From Bacteroidales bacterium (GTDB taxonomy: Bacteria; Bacteroidota; Bacteroidia; Bacteroidales; Paludibacteraceae), in assembly GCA_015061185.1 (NCBI GenBank), contig SUWZ01000008.1, positions 1 through 64,000 on the forward strand: DNA of 64,000 nt, given 5' to 3'. Numbering within the stretch: the stretch's first letter is position 1; every line of letters begins with the position of its first letter. The notes under the pieces were generated by a model. It was not told the DNA's origin. It saw only the letters and a program-made list of their open reading frames with translations, and made no database searches. This document shows positions 1-8,908 of this stretch, one piece after another. The translations under genes were made by a program, and so were the position numbers.

Positions 1-1
1 T

Positions 2-21
2 GAAAGGGGGAAACTCCTTTC
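2..21. terminator. weak hairpin at the window edge
   Basis: Bases 2-9 pair with 14-21 (one G-U pair) around a GAAA tetraloop, and an A/T-rich run follows near 27-40. It could terminate a gene lying outside the window to the left. The T-run is not directly attached to the stem, so the call is tentative. Confidence 0.3.
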
Positions 22-78
22 TCTTGAAAAAAATTTTTTATTCCCCGAGTTGCATTATCAAGTTGAATTTAAGAATTA

Positions 79-119
79 AAAAGTCTCGTCAAGAAGAAAC
101 TTGCATTGACGAGACTTTT
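79..119. terminator. bidirectional intrinsic terminator after the sugar kinase gene
   Basis: A perfect 14-bp inverted repeat (79-92 with 106-119) encloses a 13-nt loop; the stem starts with AAAA and ends with TTTT, so it carries a U-tract in both directions. It lies about 30 bp past the stop of the ROK kinase gene and probably ends the minus-strand unit. Confidence 0.85.
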
Positions 120-149
120 AACATAGCTTTTTAAAAGCCATATAACACA

Positions 150-1121
150 TTATTTTAATTCCCACGCTAATGCTGATGCGCCTAATATAGCAGCGTCAGC
201 GTCTTTCATTTCCGAAAATAACAATTTAACCTTCCCTTTGAAAATAGGCATTAAATTATCTTCCATTGACTGACGAAGAGGCTTCATCAATAAATCACCT
301 GATTTTGCTAAACCTCCAAACAAAATTATCGCTTCCGGACTACTAAATTTAACAAAATCAGCTAAAGCTTCTCCTAAAACTTGACCCGTAAAGGCAAAGA
401 CATCTTTTGCTATCTGATCTCCATCCTGAGCTGCATCAAAAACATCCTTAGACGTAATTGATTCAAGAGCAATTTTTCTCAACAAAGAATCTTCATTAGA
501 TCTAGTTTCTAGAAATTCTCTTGCTGTTCTTGCTACACCGGTTGCTGAAGTATAGGTTTCTAAACAACCTTTGCTACCACATCCGCATTGTCTGCCATTT
601 TCGCGACGAATAATAACATGACCTAACTCTCCTGCAAAACCATCATGACCATAAATCAAGTGTCCATTAGAAACAATTCCGCTTCCAACTCCCGTTCCTA
701 ACGTAATCATGATAAAATCCTTCATTCCTCTTGCTGCTCCGTACGTCATCTCTCCTATTGCAGCTGCATTGGCATCATTCGTCAATGCTACCGGAACTCC
801 AAATTTATTTGACATTACTTCCGCAAAAGGGATAATACCTTTCCATGGTAAATTTGCAGCATGCTCAATATTCCCAGTATAATAATTAGCATTAGGAGCA
901 CCAACTCCTATACCTTTTACTCGCTCAATCCCACAATTCTCTTCTATCAATTTAGATAATTCTTCATGCAATTCCGCAATGTAATCATCAAATTGTTGAT
1001 GACGCTGAGTTTTTATTGAACTTGATGCCAAGACATTTCCTCTTGCATCCACAATACCAAATACAGTGTTTGTTCCACCGATATCTATTCCAACAACATA
1101 GGGCTTTATTTCTTTTGCCAT
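150..1121 (-). CDS. ROK-family sugar kinase, probable glucokinase
   Basis: Predicted cytoplasmic ATP-dependent hexose kinase. The N-terminal phosphate-binding motif GIDIGGTNT is at residues 11-19, the second glycine-rich ATP motif LGTGVGSGI at 141-149, a catalytic-type Asp in TNDANAA near 116, and the ROK zinc site is complete: GELGH at 164-168 followed by CGCGSKGCLE at 179-188. At 323 residues the length is normal, and the start is ATG. It lies 173 bp downstream of a FucP-type permease on the same strand, so the pair suggests hexose uptake followed by phosphorylation. Glucose is the favoured substrate by family; fructose or mannose cannot be excluded from sequence alone. Confidence 0.85.
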   Translation of the reverse strand: MAKEIKPYVVGIDIGGTNTVFGIVDARGNVLASSSIKTQRHQQFDDYIAELHEELSKLIEENCGIERVKGIGVGAPNANYYTGNIEHAANLPWKGIIPFAEVMSNKFGVPVALTNDANAAAIGEMTYGAARGMKDFIMITLGTGVGSGIVSNGHLIYGHDGFAGELGHVIIRRENGRQCGCGSKGCLETYTSATGVARTAREFLETRSNEDSLLRKIALESITSKDVFDAAQDGDQIAKDVFAFTGQVLGEALADFVKFSSPEAIILFGGLAKSGDLLMKPLRQSMEDNLMPIFKGKVKLLFSEMKDADAAILGASALAWELK

Positions 1122-1294
1122 ATCTAATAATATTTAGTTTAAATTTATGCTATTACTACAACAATTTTCCGTTATAAAATATTCAACAATCCTGTTACAA
1201 ATTGTTAAAGAGTAGTCTTAGGTTAAAATTTCTTTATAACCGAATTATAACTCCTCCAAAAATTTTGTTACAAATATCTGAACAACTTCTCAAA

Positions 1295-2698
1295 TTAGCA
1301 ACTTTTATCCTTACGAATATTACATCCAATAAATCCATACCACACTAAATATGCATAACATATCATCGGAATAAAAAATGCCATCTGAACTCCAAAGTGA
1401 TCTGCAACCATCCCTTGCAAAGGAGGTAGTACCGCTCCTCCTAATATCATCATAACCAAAAGTGATGACCCTTGCGAAGTATATTTGCCTAATCCATCTA
1501 TCGCTAATGTAAACACATTAGAAAACATAATTGAATTAAATAATCCTACCGACAATATACACCACAAAGAAAACTCTTTGTTAAATAGCAACATTGCAAC
1601 AATTAAACAAATATTTACAATGGCAAATATTCCAAGCGTTTTGGATGGCTTTGATTTTGCTAAAATAAACATAAAATAATTCAATACTAAGAATCCTAAA
1701 TAATACAAATAACCACGATAATCTATACTTGCAGATAACTTTTCGTATGTTATGACAATTATCAGCAAAAAGGTAACTACCGCAACTAATACCATCAATA
1801 TTCTTTTGCGAAATGTTGGCAACTGACTCATTGACAATGCTCCCATAAAACGTCCTATCATGGCTCCTCCCCAATAAAATGACAAAAGTTGACTGGCAGT
1901 CTCCTTGGCTATACCATGAGAACCACCCATATAGCCAACTAAATTACTACCAATTGCAACTTCTGCCCCAACGTAACAAAAAATTGCAAACATTCCAAAT
2001 ACCAAATGTGGATATTTTAATGCTCCAGCCTTAATGTTGCCTACCTCAGCATCAACCCCAGGCTGTACATTTGGAATATCAGCCATAAAAATAACACCGG
2101 CTAAAATCAATAACACACTGGTTAAAAACAGATAAGGAATCTGAACTTCAGTAGCCCCCTGTGTCCCAGCATCAAAATATTCAAATATAAAATAACCTCC
2201 TATTATTGGAGCAAGTGTAGTTCCCAATGAATTAAATGCTTGCGATAAATTTAACCTACTAGAAGATGTCTCCGGTGTACCTAATACAGCAACCAAAGGA
2301 TTGGCTGCAATTTGTAAAAAAGTAAAACCTGATCCCAAGAGAAACAAGGCTAATAAAAATTGAGAAAATGCCGGCGATTCAGAACTTGCTTCCAAGAAAA
2401 AAAGGAAACACGCAATGGCTGATATCACTAAGCCTAAAACAATCGTATTTTTGTAACCTATCTTCATAATCGGATCTCCAAATAGTGCCGAAACAATGAA
2501 GTATAATAATGACACTATGAAATAAGCTAAGAAGAAGGCTAATTGAACCAAATTTGACTGGAAATGGGTCAATTCAAAAACATCTTTTAAATAGGGTATC
2601 AAAATATCATTCAGACAAGTGATAAATCCCCACATGAAAAATAGTGTCGTTAACGTAACTAACGGAAAATAATAACTATTTGACTTTTCGTTGCTCAT
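1295..2698 (-). CDS. FucP-family sugar:proton symporter (glucose/galactose or fucose permease)
   Basis: A 467-residue major facilitator superfamily permease of the inner membrane with about 12 hydrophobic segments. The N-terminal FFMWGFITCLNDIL segment (about residues 20-33), FLQIAANPLVAVLG and RLNLSQAFNSLG are typical of the FucP/GluP branch, which couples sugar entry to protons. The start ATG lies 17 bp after the stop of the TonB-receptor-like gene, so it may be co-transcribed with the envelope operon upstream. The ROK kinase downstream favours glucose or galactose over fucose, since no fucose isomerase or fuculokinase is present here. Confidence 0.85.
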   Translation of the reverse strand: MSNEKSNSYYFPLVTLTTLFFMWGFITCLNDILIPYLKDVFELTHFQSNLVQLAFFLAYFIVSLLYFIVSALFGDPIMKIGYKNTIVLGLVISAIACFLFFLEASSESPAFSQFLLALFLLGSGFTFLQIAANPLVAVLGTPETSSSRLNLSQAFNSLGTTLAPIIGGYFIFEYFDAGTQGATEVQIPYLFLTSVLLILAGVIFMADIPNVQPGVDAEVGNIKAGALKYPHLVFGMFAIFCYVGAEVAIGSNLVGYMGGSHGIAKETASQLLSFYWGGAMIGRFMGALSMSQLPTFRKRILMVLVAVVTFLLIIVITYEKLSASIDYRGYLYYLGFLVLNYFMFILAKSKPSKTLGIFAIVNICLIVAMLLFNKEFSLWCILSVGLFNSIMFSNVFTLAIDGLGKYTSQGSSLLVMMILGGAVLPPLQGMVADHFGVQMAFFIPMICYAYLVWYGFIGCNIRKDKSC

Positions 2699-2715
2699 AC
2701 TCTATACTACTTAAA

Positions 2716-5145
2716 TTAAAAATCTATTGCTATTTTAAAATTTATTCTTCTGCCTGTCAAATAATTGGGAACTGCGTATTGTTGCCCATAAGCATCTGTT
2801 ACCCAATAAAATGAATTTTCATTGTCAATATCTAACAAATTAAATAAATCTAAATTGAATGATAATGTTTTCATCCATGAGAAAAATTTTTTCGCCATGA
2901 TTCGATCTACTCCCCTTGTCAACTGATAAGTTGCGCCTAAATCTACTCTTCGATAATCATTCATCCTAAAGGCAGACTTGTATTTAATATTTTGTGGAGG
3001 TCCAAATGGTAATCCATCAGACCAAATTAATTTCAAATTAAACTTTAATTGCTTAAACTTTGGGAAATAATCTTGAAAAAAAAGTGAAATATTATACCTC
3101 TGATCCGTTGGACGAGGAATGTACCCCACTTCATCTCCATATATATTTTCCTCTGTCTTCATATACGAAAAAGATACCCAAGAGTCTGTCCCCGGAACAA
3201 ACTCACCAAACAATTTCAAATCTACTCCATACGCATAACCATCTGCACAATTCTTTCCTAAATAAGTTACCTGAGTATTATCCACTAAATAAGGAATAAT
3301 TCTGTCAATATACTTTCCATATACTTCTGCAGAGAATTTAAATGGTCTATCCCATTTCCTAAAATAATAATCACTTGCAAATAACAACTGATAAGAACGA
3401 GGCGATTTTATATCTTTATTTAATACAACAACTTGATTCCCATTCTCCAATTCTAAAATTTGACGCATTTCCTTGTAAAAAAGGGACTGATAATAAATTC
3501 CTGACGCAAATCGAAATCCCCAATTTGAATTTTTCTTAGGAAAAAAGGCAAAAGATATTCTTGGGCTAATCAACCATTCACTATTATAATCCCAATAACT
3601 CATGCGTACACCTCCTTCAAATATCATCTTTCCTCTTAATGATTGATGATTATATCTATCTTGAATATAAGCAGAAATACGATTAGAGTACATATCTAAG
3701 TCTGAATTTACATTATTAAATAAGGTCATTGCAGTCGGATCTAATGGTAATGAATATCCAGCAGAATCTCGCCATTCCCACTCATTTATTTTATCAAGTA
3801 TAGTTTCTCGCTGATACGTACAACCCCACCTTAACTCATTATTCCCACTCTTATGATTTCCCAAATGAGATAAGTTAAATACAGTTGCTCGCAAGCCATT
3901 TCTCGCATGTTCATGGTAAGTCCCGACTCCTGACGCAGCATTAAACGAAGACTCGCCTCCGGATTCACTAAGCCAATATGACCCGGTAATATCATACGAA
4001 ACATCTTCTGCTGTATGAAAAGCAGAAGACAACAACTCTAATTCTGTCTTCTTAGTTGGTTGATATTTTAATGCTAAAGAACCAAAATAAGTCATAAATA
4101 GATCTTTCTCCCTTCCATCAAAATAGACTGTAAATGACTTAACGTCTGTCATAGTTCCAAAAGATGTTTCCCGACTCTTAGGAATAAACTCATACGAATT
4201 TCGAGATACATTCCCTAAGAAATTCAATTGCCACTTGGGAGAGAATTGATAAGTAATATACGTTTGATAATCAATGAAATTTGGATTATACTCTCCATCG
4301 GTTTCTAATGCACCTAACATATAAGATGCTGTCTTATATCTAAGTCCGTGCATCTGTGAAAATTTATTTGAAGAGGTTCCTAAATATGCGGTAGCCCCCA
4401 ACAAACTAAGAGATACTGAGCCTTCAAATTTAGTTGGTTGCTTGTATTTTATATCTAAGACAGATGCCATTTTATCTCCGTATTGAACTCCAAACCCACC
4501 AGAGGAAAAAGCTACAGATTCCACCATATCCGGATTCACAAAACTCAACCCTTCTTGCTCTCCTGAGCGAATCAATAATGGTCGATATATCTCTATAGAA
4601 TTAACATACACGCAATTCTCATCATAATTACCACCCCTTACAGAGTATTGAGAACTTAGCTCATTATTCATCGAAACACCGGCTTGCGTAGAAATCAGAG
4701 ATTCAATCCCCCCTCCGGAAGCACTCGGCATCGTTCGTAAGTGTTCAACATCTAATAAATCAATAGTATTATCTTGCTTTCGATATACGTTCATTTCATA
4801 CTGACCTAAAAGAACCGATTCTTCTTCTAAAAGTACATCTAATTTAATTTCATCGTTCTTAAAATTCACTATTGGCTTAACTACTTCTTTGTATCCTATA
4901 TACGAAAAAATAACCCAAATAGAATCTCGCTTTTCATCTTCAATAGAACATACTAAATTATAGGCTCCATTACTATCTGTCGTTGTCCCATAAGTAGTTC
5001 CTTTGACCAAAATATTAACATATTCAAGAGGTTGTTGTCTATTATCCGTTACTTCTCCGAATATTCGCACCTCCTTCGCCGACGCTGACATAAGAAAAAA
5101 GATTAGCATCAACGTCAATAATCCCATGTTAAAACACTTGCTCAT
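2716..5145 (-). CDS. TonB-dependent-receptor-like outer-membrane protein with carboxypeptidase-regulatory-like domain
   Basis: A 809-residue predicted outer-membrane barrel. The signal peptide ends at about SASA-KE (residues 20-25). Residues about 27-107 form a carboxypeptidase-regulatory-like (Ig) domain (IFGEVTDNRQQPLEYVNILV). A plug domain spans about 130-245, with YSVRGGNYDENCVYVNSIEI and SSGGFGVQYGDKMASVLDI, and the rest is barrel ending in a C-terminal Phe. I chose the ATG at 5145 rather than an upstream TTG: it overlaps the stop of the OstA-like gene as ATGA, implying translational coupling. No SusD partner is adjacent, so a role tied to the OstA/SurA neighbours is more likely than glycan import. 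The ligand is unknown. Confidence 0.8.
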   Translation of the reverse strand: MSKCFNMGLLTLMLIFFLMSASAKEVRIFGEVTDNRQQPLEYVNILVKGTTYGTTTDSNGAYNLVCSIEDEKRDSIWVIFSYIGYKEVVKPIVNFKNDEIKLDVLLEEESVLLGQYEMNVYRKQDNTIDLLDVEHLRTMPSASGGGIESLISTQAGVSMNNELSSQYSVRGGNYDENCVYVNSIEIYRPLLIRSGEQEGLSFVNPDMVESVAFSSGGFGVQYGDKMASVLDIKYKQPTKFEGSVSLSLLGATAYLGTSSNKFSQMHGLRYKTASYMLGALETDGEYNPNFIDYQTYITYQFSPKWQLNFLGNVSRNSYEFIPKSRETSFGTMTDVKSFTVYFDGREKDLFMTYFGSLALKYQPTKKTELELLSSAFHTAEDVSYDITGSYWLSESGGESSFNAASGVGTYHEHARNGLRATVFNLSHLGNHKSGNNELRWGCTYQRETILDKINEWEWRDSAGYSLPLDPTAMTLFNNVNSDLDMYSNRISAYIQDRYNHQSLRGKMIFEGGVRMSYWDYNSEWLISPRISFAFFPKKNSNWGFRFASGIYYQSLFYKEMRQILELENGNQVVVLNKDIKSPRSYQLLFASDYYFRKWDRPFKFSAEVYGKYIDRIIPYLVDNTQVTYLGKNCADGYAYGVDLKLFGEFVPGTDSWVSFSYMKTEENIYGDEVGYIPRPTDQRYNISLFFQDYFPKFKQLKFNLKLIWSDGLPFGPPQNIKYKSAFRMNDYRRVDLGATYQLTRGVDRIMAKKFFSWMKTLSFNLDLFNLLDIDNENSFYWVTDAYGQQYAVPNYLTGRRINFKIAIDF

Positions 5146-6656
5146 CTTCCTATAACATCCTCTTTGCGTTTGGGTCTCAAGTCTTGTTTCCAAGAAAAGT
5201 TTCGTAAATACCTCTCATCCTCGGGAAATTTATTCGGAGGATACATAACCCCCTCTGATTCAGGAGTCATAACAATCTTTTCTAATTTATTATTGTCAGT
5301 AAAAATTGTCATTTCCTCCCCTTTAGCTTTATTAACACCAATATAAGCCCCATCTTCATCTTTGGTATAATAAATAGACTCTGCATTGCCTTTCATGTCT
5401 ATACGCCTAAGCCTGTTTTTTTCTATATAAGCAAATGCTTCTTTCCCTGCCAGCTGATTGTACATATTGATATTTTCAAAAGAAGACATCATGGCATTTT
5501 TCGTTATATGAATCTTATCTGGTCGCTTTTCTTTTGTATAGATATCAATCCTATCACCTGTCATTTGATTATCTTCCGACCAAAGAATCGGGTCATAGAA
5601 CATTTTTCCTAAAGAATCTTGCACATAAAAAACCATAGAATCACATTTGCCTTGCATATCCACTCTGAAAAATTTCACATTTCTATAGGCTCGAACCTCA
5701 TCCTGGATAGAATCAACTTGACAATAAAACAACGTATCAGATGACAGATACAGAGTGTCTTTATCAGAAAATTCTAAAATATATGGATTTTTTGTCACCA
5801 AAGCATTCCTCGGGTAATTCCTATTATATTCAGCATAATCACCCCTTATAATAACATTCTGCAAAGAATCTTTAATATCCACACCAATAAAAGCATTTAC
5901 ATATCCTAAATTTGAATCATAATAAATAGAATCGGCTGTAAGCCTTTTACCATCATTCATGGTAACGATTGAATAATCATACAACTTCCCTTTGTTGTTT
6001 TTGGTATCTGTCCACCCATTGGTTGTAAAAACAGTATAATCTTTCCCATAAATGTGAGAAGGACCATACAAATAAGCAGTACCAAGAGTAGAAAAATAGC
6101 GCAATGAATCACTTCTTATTTCGTAATCAGGATGAATCAAAACAACACTGTCCAAAAACAAATAACACTCTGTATCAGGGTAATAATAACCTCTTCTGGA
6201 AGTCAAGGTATTTTGAGTTTCTACAACTTTTCCTCCGCCATAATAATAACCAAATTTTTTCTCTCGATTATAATCTAAAAAATTCGTATACAAAGAAATT
6301 TCTTTACTATTAAGAACTACATTGCCGCGAACCCTCATCAAAGTTGTATTCCCATCATAAAACAGGCTATCTGCTAACATGGACGACTGCTCTTGATTAA
6401 CTCTGATATGTCCAAATGCATCAAAAGAATTTTCACCATCATAAAAATAGGCACTATCACACCACATCAAAGCGTCGCCATGACGGAAACGAACATTCCC
6501 GCGCAATACTTGATAAGATCGTGAGGCATTTGCATTCTTATCAAACGTCAATTCATCGCACTGCTCTAAAATGACATTTTGCGCCTCTTTAGCCCTAACG
6601 GACAAAGAAAAACAAAACACAAAACTCAATAGTAGCAAAGATGATATATGTTTCAT
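5142..6656 (-). CDS. OstA/LptA-like periplasmic protein
   Basis: A 504-residue secreted protein (signal peptide about 1-22, ending VRA-KE) made of repeated OstA-type beta segments, for example SRSYQVLRGNVRFRHGDALM, MLADSLFYDGN and RRGYYYPDTECYLFLDS. The family belongs to the LptA/LptD-N superfamily that carries lipopolysaccharide across the periplasm. It is about three times longer than E. coli LptA, as is usual for the Bacteroidota OstA-like proteins. The longest frame begins with TTG; the ATG at 6656 starts one base after the SurA-like stop and begins a clean signal peptide. The next gene overlaps its stop (ATGA). The role in lipopolysaccharide transport is inferred from fold and context. 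Confidence 0.78.
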   Translation of the reverse strand: MKHISSLLLLSFVFCFSLSVRAKEAQNVILEQCDELTFDKNANASRSYQVLRGNVRFRHGDALMWCDSAYFYDGENSFDAFGHIRVNQEQSSMLADSLFYDGNTTLMRVRGNVVLNSKEISLYTNFLDYNREKKFGYYYGGGKVVETQNTLTSRRGYYYPDTECYLFLDSVVLIHPDYEIRSDSLRYFSTLGTAYLYGPSHIYGKDYTVFTTNGWTDTKNNKGKLYDYSIVTMNDGKRLTADSIYYDSNLGYVNAFIGVDIKDSLQNVIIRGDYAEYNRNYPRNALVTKNPYILEFSDKDTLYLSSDTLFYCQVDSIQDEVRAYRNVKFFRVDMQGKCDSMVFYVQDSLGKMFYDPILWSEDNQMTGDRIDIYTKEKRPDKIHITKNAMMSSFENINMYNQLAGKEAFAYIEKNRLRRIDMKGNAESIYYTKDEDGAYIGVNKAKGEEMTIFTDNNKLEKIVMTPESEGVMYPPNKFPEDERYLRNFSWKQDLRPKRKEDVIGR

Positions 6657-6657
6657 T

Positions 6658-8013
6658 TTATTCAATATTTTTTATCCATCCAGGGTACTCAAATTCACAA
6701 TTTTGCCATTTTTCATCTATGCGCACATAAATACTTTTTTGCTTCTCTTTAATCCATTTTTGAAGTATTTCATAATTTTTTTTCTCTTGATAAACTCCTT
6801 TTATGGCAATAAAATCATTCTCCAAATTCGCTTTATGTGCCGGCAACATTGATTTAACTTTTACAATTGCATAAACCTCATTCCCCTTAGAATCTATCAT
6901 TGCAAATGGGGATGAATACTCTCCTGCCACTAATCCATACACTGCCTTCGCTATTTCTTGAGGCAACTCTTGCATTTGAAATCTAGATGTTCCATTTGCT
7001 TGATTAGTCAACAAACCGGAACTATTTTTAGTGTTTTTGTCTGTTGAATACAACGCAACCGCCTTCTCAAAAGTAATTTCGTTGTTCTTTACTGCATTTA
7101 ATACACTATCTAAGCGCAATTTTGCCTGATTCTTTTCTAAAAAGGAATTTTTAGGCTTCATCAGTATATGCCTAGTATTAACTTTATCACCTTGCTTATC
7201 AATCAATTGTATAATATGAAAACCAAATTCTGATTCTACTATTTTAGAAACTTTTGTTTTATCATGCAACGCAAATGCCACATCAGCATACTCCGGTACT
7301 AATTGTCCCTTACCCATATAACCTAACTCTCCTCCCCTTTTAGCCGATTCAGTATCTTCTGAATACAAAATAGCAAGGGTTGAGAATTCAGATTCTGCAT
7401 TCTCTATTCTTTGCTGAAAATCTCTTAGTTTAGCTTTAACATCGTCAATCGCTTTTTGACTTATTGATGGCGCAATTGTTAAAATTTGCACCTCAACTTG
7501 AGCGGGAATAGTTGGAATACTATCAGCTGGTAACGTTTTAAAGAATGTACTAACTTCTGCAGGAGTGACATTAACAGTTCCTACAATCTTTCTCTGCATT
7601 TGTTGTACAATCTGCTGATTTGACACCATCTCCTTTAGTTCATCTCGCATAGAACTCAAACTTTGCCCAAAATATTCTTCCAACTTTTCCTTTGAACCAA
7701 TCTGCGAAATCATATAGTTAATTCTCATTTCAACCTGACTATTTACACTACTTTCATCAGGATAAATACTATCAATCTTAGCCTGATCCAAATAAAGTTT
7801 TTGTAATGCCAATTGTTCCGGAATTACACAATAGGGATCTCCATCTATTTCTGTCCCTTCATAACGCGCTTTTTGACGATATTCCTCCACTTCAGAACGC
7901 AATATTGCCTCATCACCAACAACCCAAACCACTTCGTCTATCACATTGTTTTGAGAAGTCACAATATTTGGCAACACAAAAAGTAAAATCAATCCTAAAA
8001 TTTCCTTACGCAT
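6658..8013 (-). CDS. SurA-like periplasmic peptidyl-prolyl isomerase
   Basis: A 451-residue exported rotamase and chaperone. After a signal peptide (about 1-20) comes a SurA-type N-terminal segment (VIDEVVWVVGDEAILRSEVE, about 24-43), then two parvulin domains at about 165-275 (SAKRGGELGYMGKGQLVPEY) and 278-390 (NTRHILMKPKNSF). SurA guides outer-membrane barrels to the BAM complex. The stop is one base from the OstA-like start and the ATG follows the upstream lipoprotein stop by 6 bp, so these genes form one operon. The second parvulin domain looks more diverged, so only one may be catalytic. Confidence 0.85.
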   Translation of the reverse strand: MRKEILGLILLFVLPNIVTSQNNVIDEVVWVVGDEAILRSEVEEYRQKARYEGTEIDGDPYCVIPEQLALQKLYLDQAKIDSIYPDESSVNSQVEMRINYMISQIGSKEKLEEYFGQSLSSMRDELKEMVSNQQIVQQMQRKIVGTVNVTPAEVSTFFKTLPADSIPTIPAQVEVQILTIAPSISQKAIDDVKAKLRDFQQRIENAESEFSTLAILYSEDTESAKRGGELGYMGKGQLVPEYADVAFALHDKTKVSKIVESEFGFHIIQLIDKQGDKVNTRHILMKPKNSFLEKNQAKLRLDSVLNAVKNNEITFEKAVALYSTDKNTKNSSGLLTNQANGTSRFQMQELPQEIAKAVYGLVAGEYSSPFAMIDSKGNEVYAIVKVKSMLPAHKANLENDFIAIKGVYQEKKNYEILQKWIKEKQKSIYVRIDEKWQNCEFEYPGWIKNIE

Positions 8014-8019
8014 ATTCTT

Positions 8020-8898
8020 TTATTTATAACGTTTTGCAGCTCCACTTTTAAGAGCATCTTCATACAAATTCAATCTATAATCTCGTAAAAACTCTATTTT
8101 CTTTTGTTCTGTTAAGATAGAACGAATACGATCTTCAACAAATTCAAATGGTTGCATCTCTCCGGGTTTCTTTAATTCGGATAAATACAAAAAAGCAGAA
8201 TACACAGAATCCCTTTGAACTTGCATTCCTCCCAGAGACAAAGCATCAAAATCAAACATTAACGGACACTTTTTTTGAATATCAGACAAAAACAACCAAT
8301 GATTATTAAAGAACTCAAATTTTGCCGCATTTTTAACACTCAACGACTCTATTATATCTAAATTGCTCTCCGACGGACTTTCCATCAATGTCTCCAAAAC
8401 CTGAACATCAGGAGCCGAACTCGGAACAATCAAAAAAACCCCCTTCGCTATAGGTTCATCCAACCTAAACATCAAAGCATTTTCATGATAAAACTGAATC
8501 ATTTGATCTTTGGAAATACGACTAACAACATGATCTTTTATCAATTGAGATTCATATCCATACACAACTAAAGCATGTCTATATACCTCAACCAAAGAAT
8601 CTATTTCTCCTTGATTAGGAATTGATCTCTGCGCTTCTTCATAAATAACAGTATTTGCAATCCATTCTTTAATATAATTATCAATAATTCTCAGACTATC
8701 ATTACCACTAACATACGACATGTCAATCATATTAAACAGTTCCTGCTCAGTTAAAACTTCCCCACCTGCTTCTGCTACAGCTGTTTCTAAGATTGGATGC
8801 TTCAACTTATCACAAGAGGAGAAACAGAACCCAACTAGCATTATTGAACCAATGACTAATGCCCGAGTACAAATATTCGTTTTTATATCAAATAACAT
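8020..8898 (-). CDS. rotamase-associated lipoprotein (SurA/PpiC-like N domain, no clear parvulin domain)
   Basis: A 292-residue lipoprotein: a hydrophobic signal followed by the lipobox FSSC at residues 26-29. It resembles the helical chaperone part of SurA/PrsA proteins (AGGEVLTEQELFNMI and a YHENALMFRLDEPIAKGVFL region), but I see no GGDLG-type parvulin core, so isomerase activity is doubtful. It lies between two parvulin genes with gaps of 10 and 6 bp, so it probably acts with them in outer-membrane protein folding. The exact family is not recognised. Confidence 0.6.
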   Translation of the reverse strand: MLFDIKTNICTRALVIGSIMLVGFCFSSCDKLKHPILETAVAEAGGEVLTEQELFNMIDMSYVSGNDSLRIIDNYIKEWIANTVIYEEAQRSIPNQGEIDSLVEVYRHALVVYGYESQLIKDHVVSRISKDQMIQFYHENALMFRLDEPIAKGVFLIVPSSAPDVQVLETLMESPSESNLDIIESLSVKNAAKFEFFNNHWLFLSDIQKKCPLMFDFDALSLGGMQVQRDSVYSAFLYLSELKKPGEMQPFEFVEDRIRSILTEQKKIEFLRDYRLNLYEDALKSGAAKRYK

Positions 8899-8908
8899 CT
8901 TTACAAAT

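Noticed and set aside
2716-5193. Longer N-terminus of the TonB-receptor-like protein from position 5193
   Set aside because: The start would be TTG inside the OstA-like gene and would put charged residues before the signal peptide; the coupled ATG at 5145 fits better.
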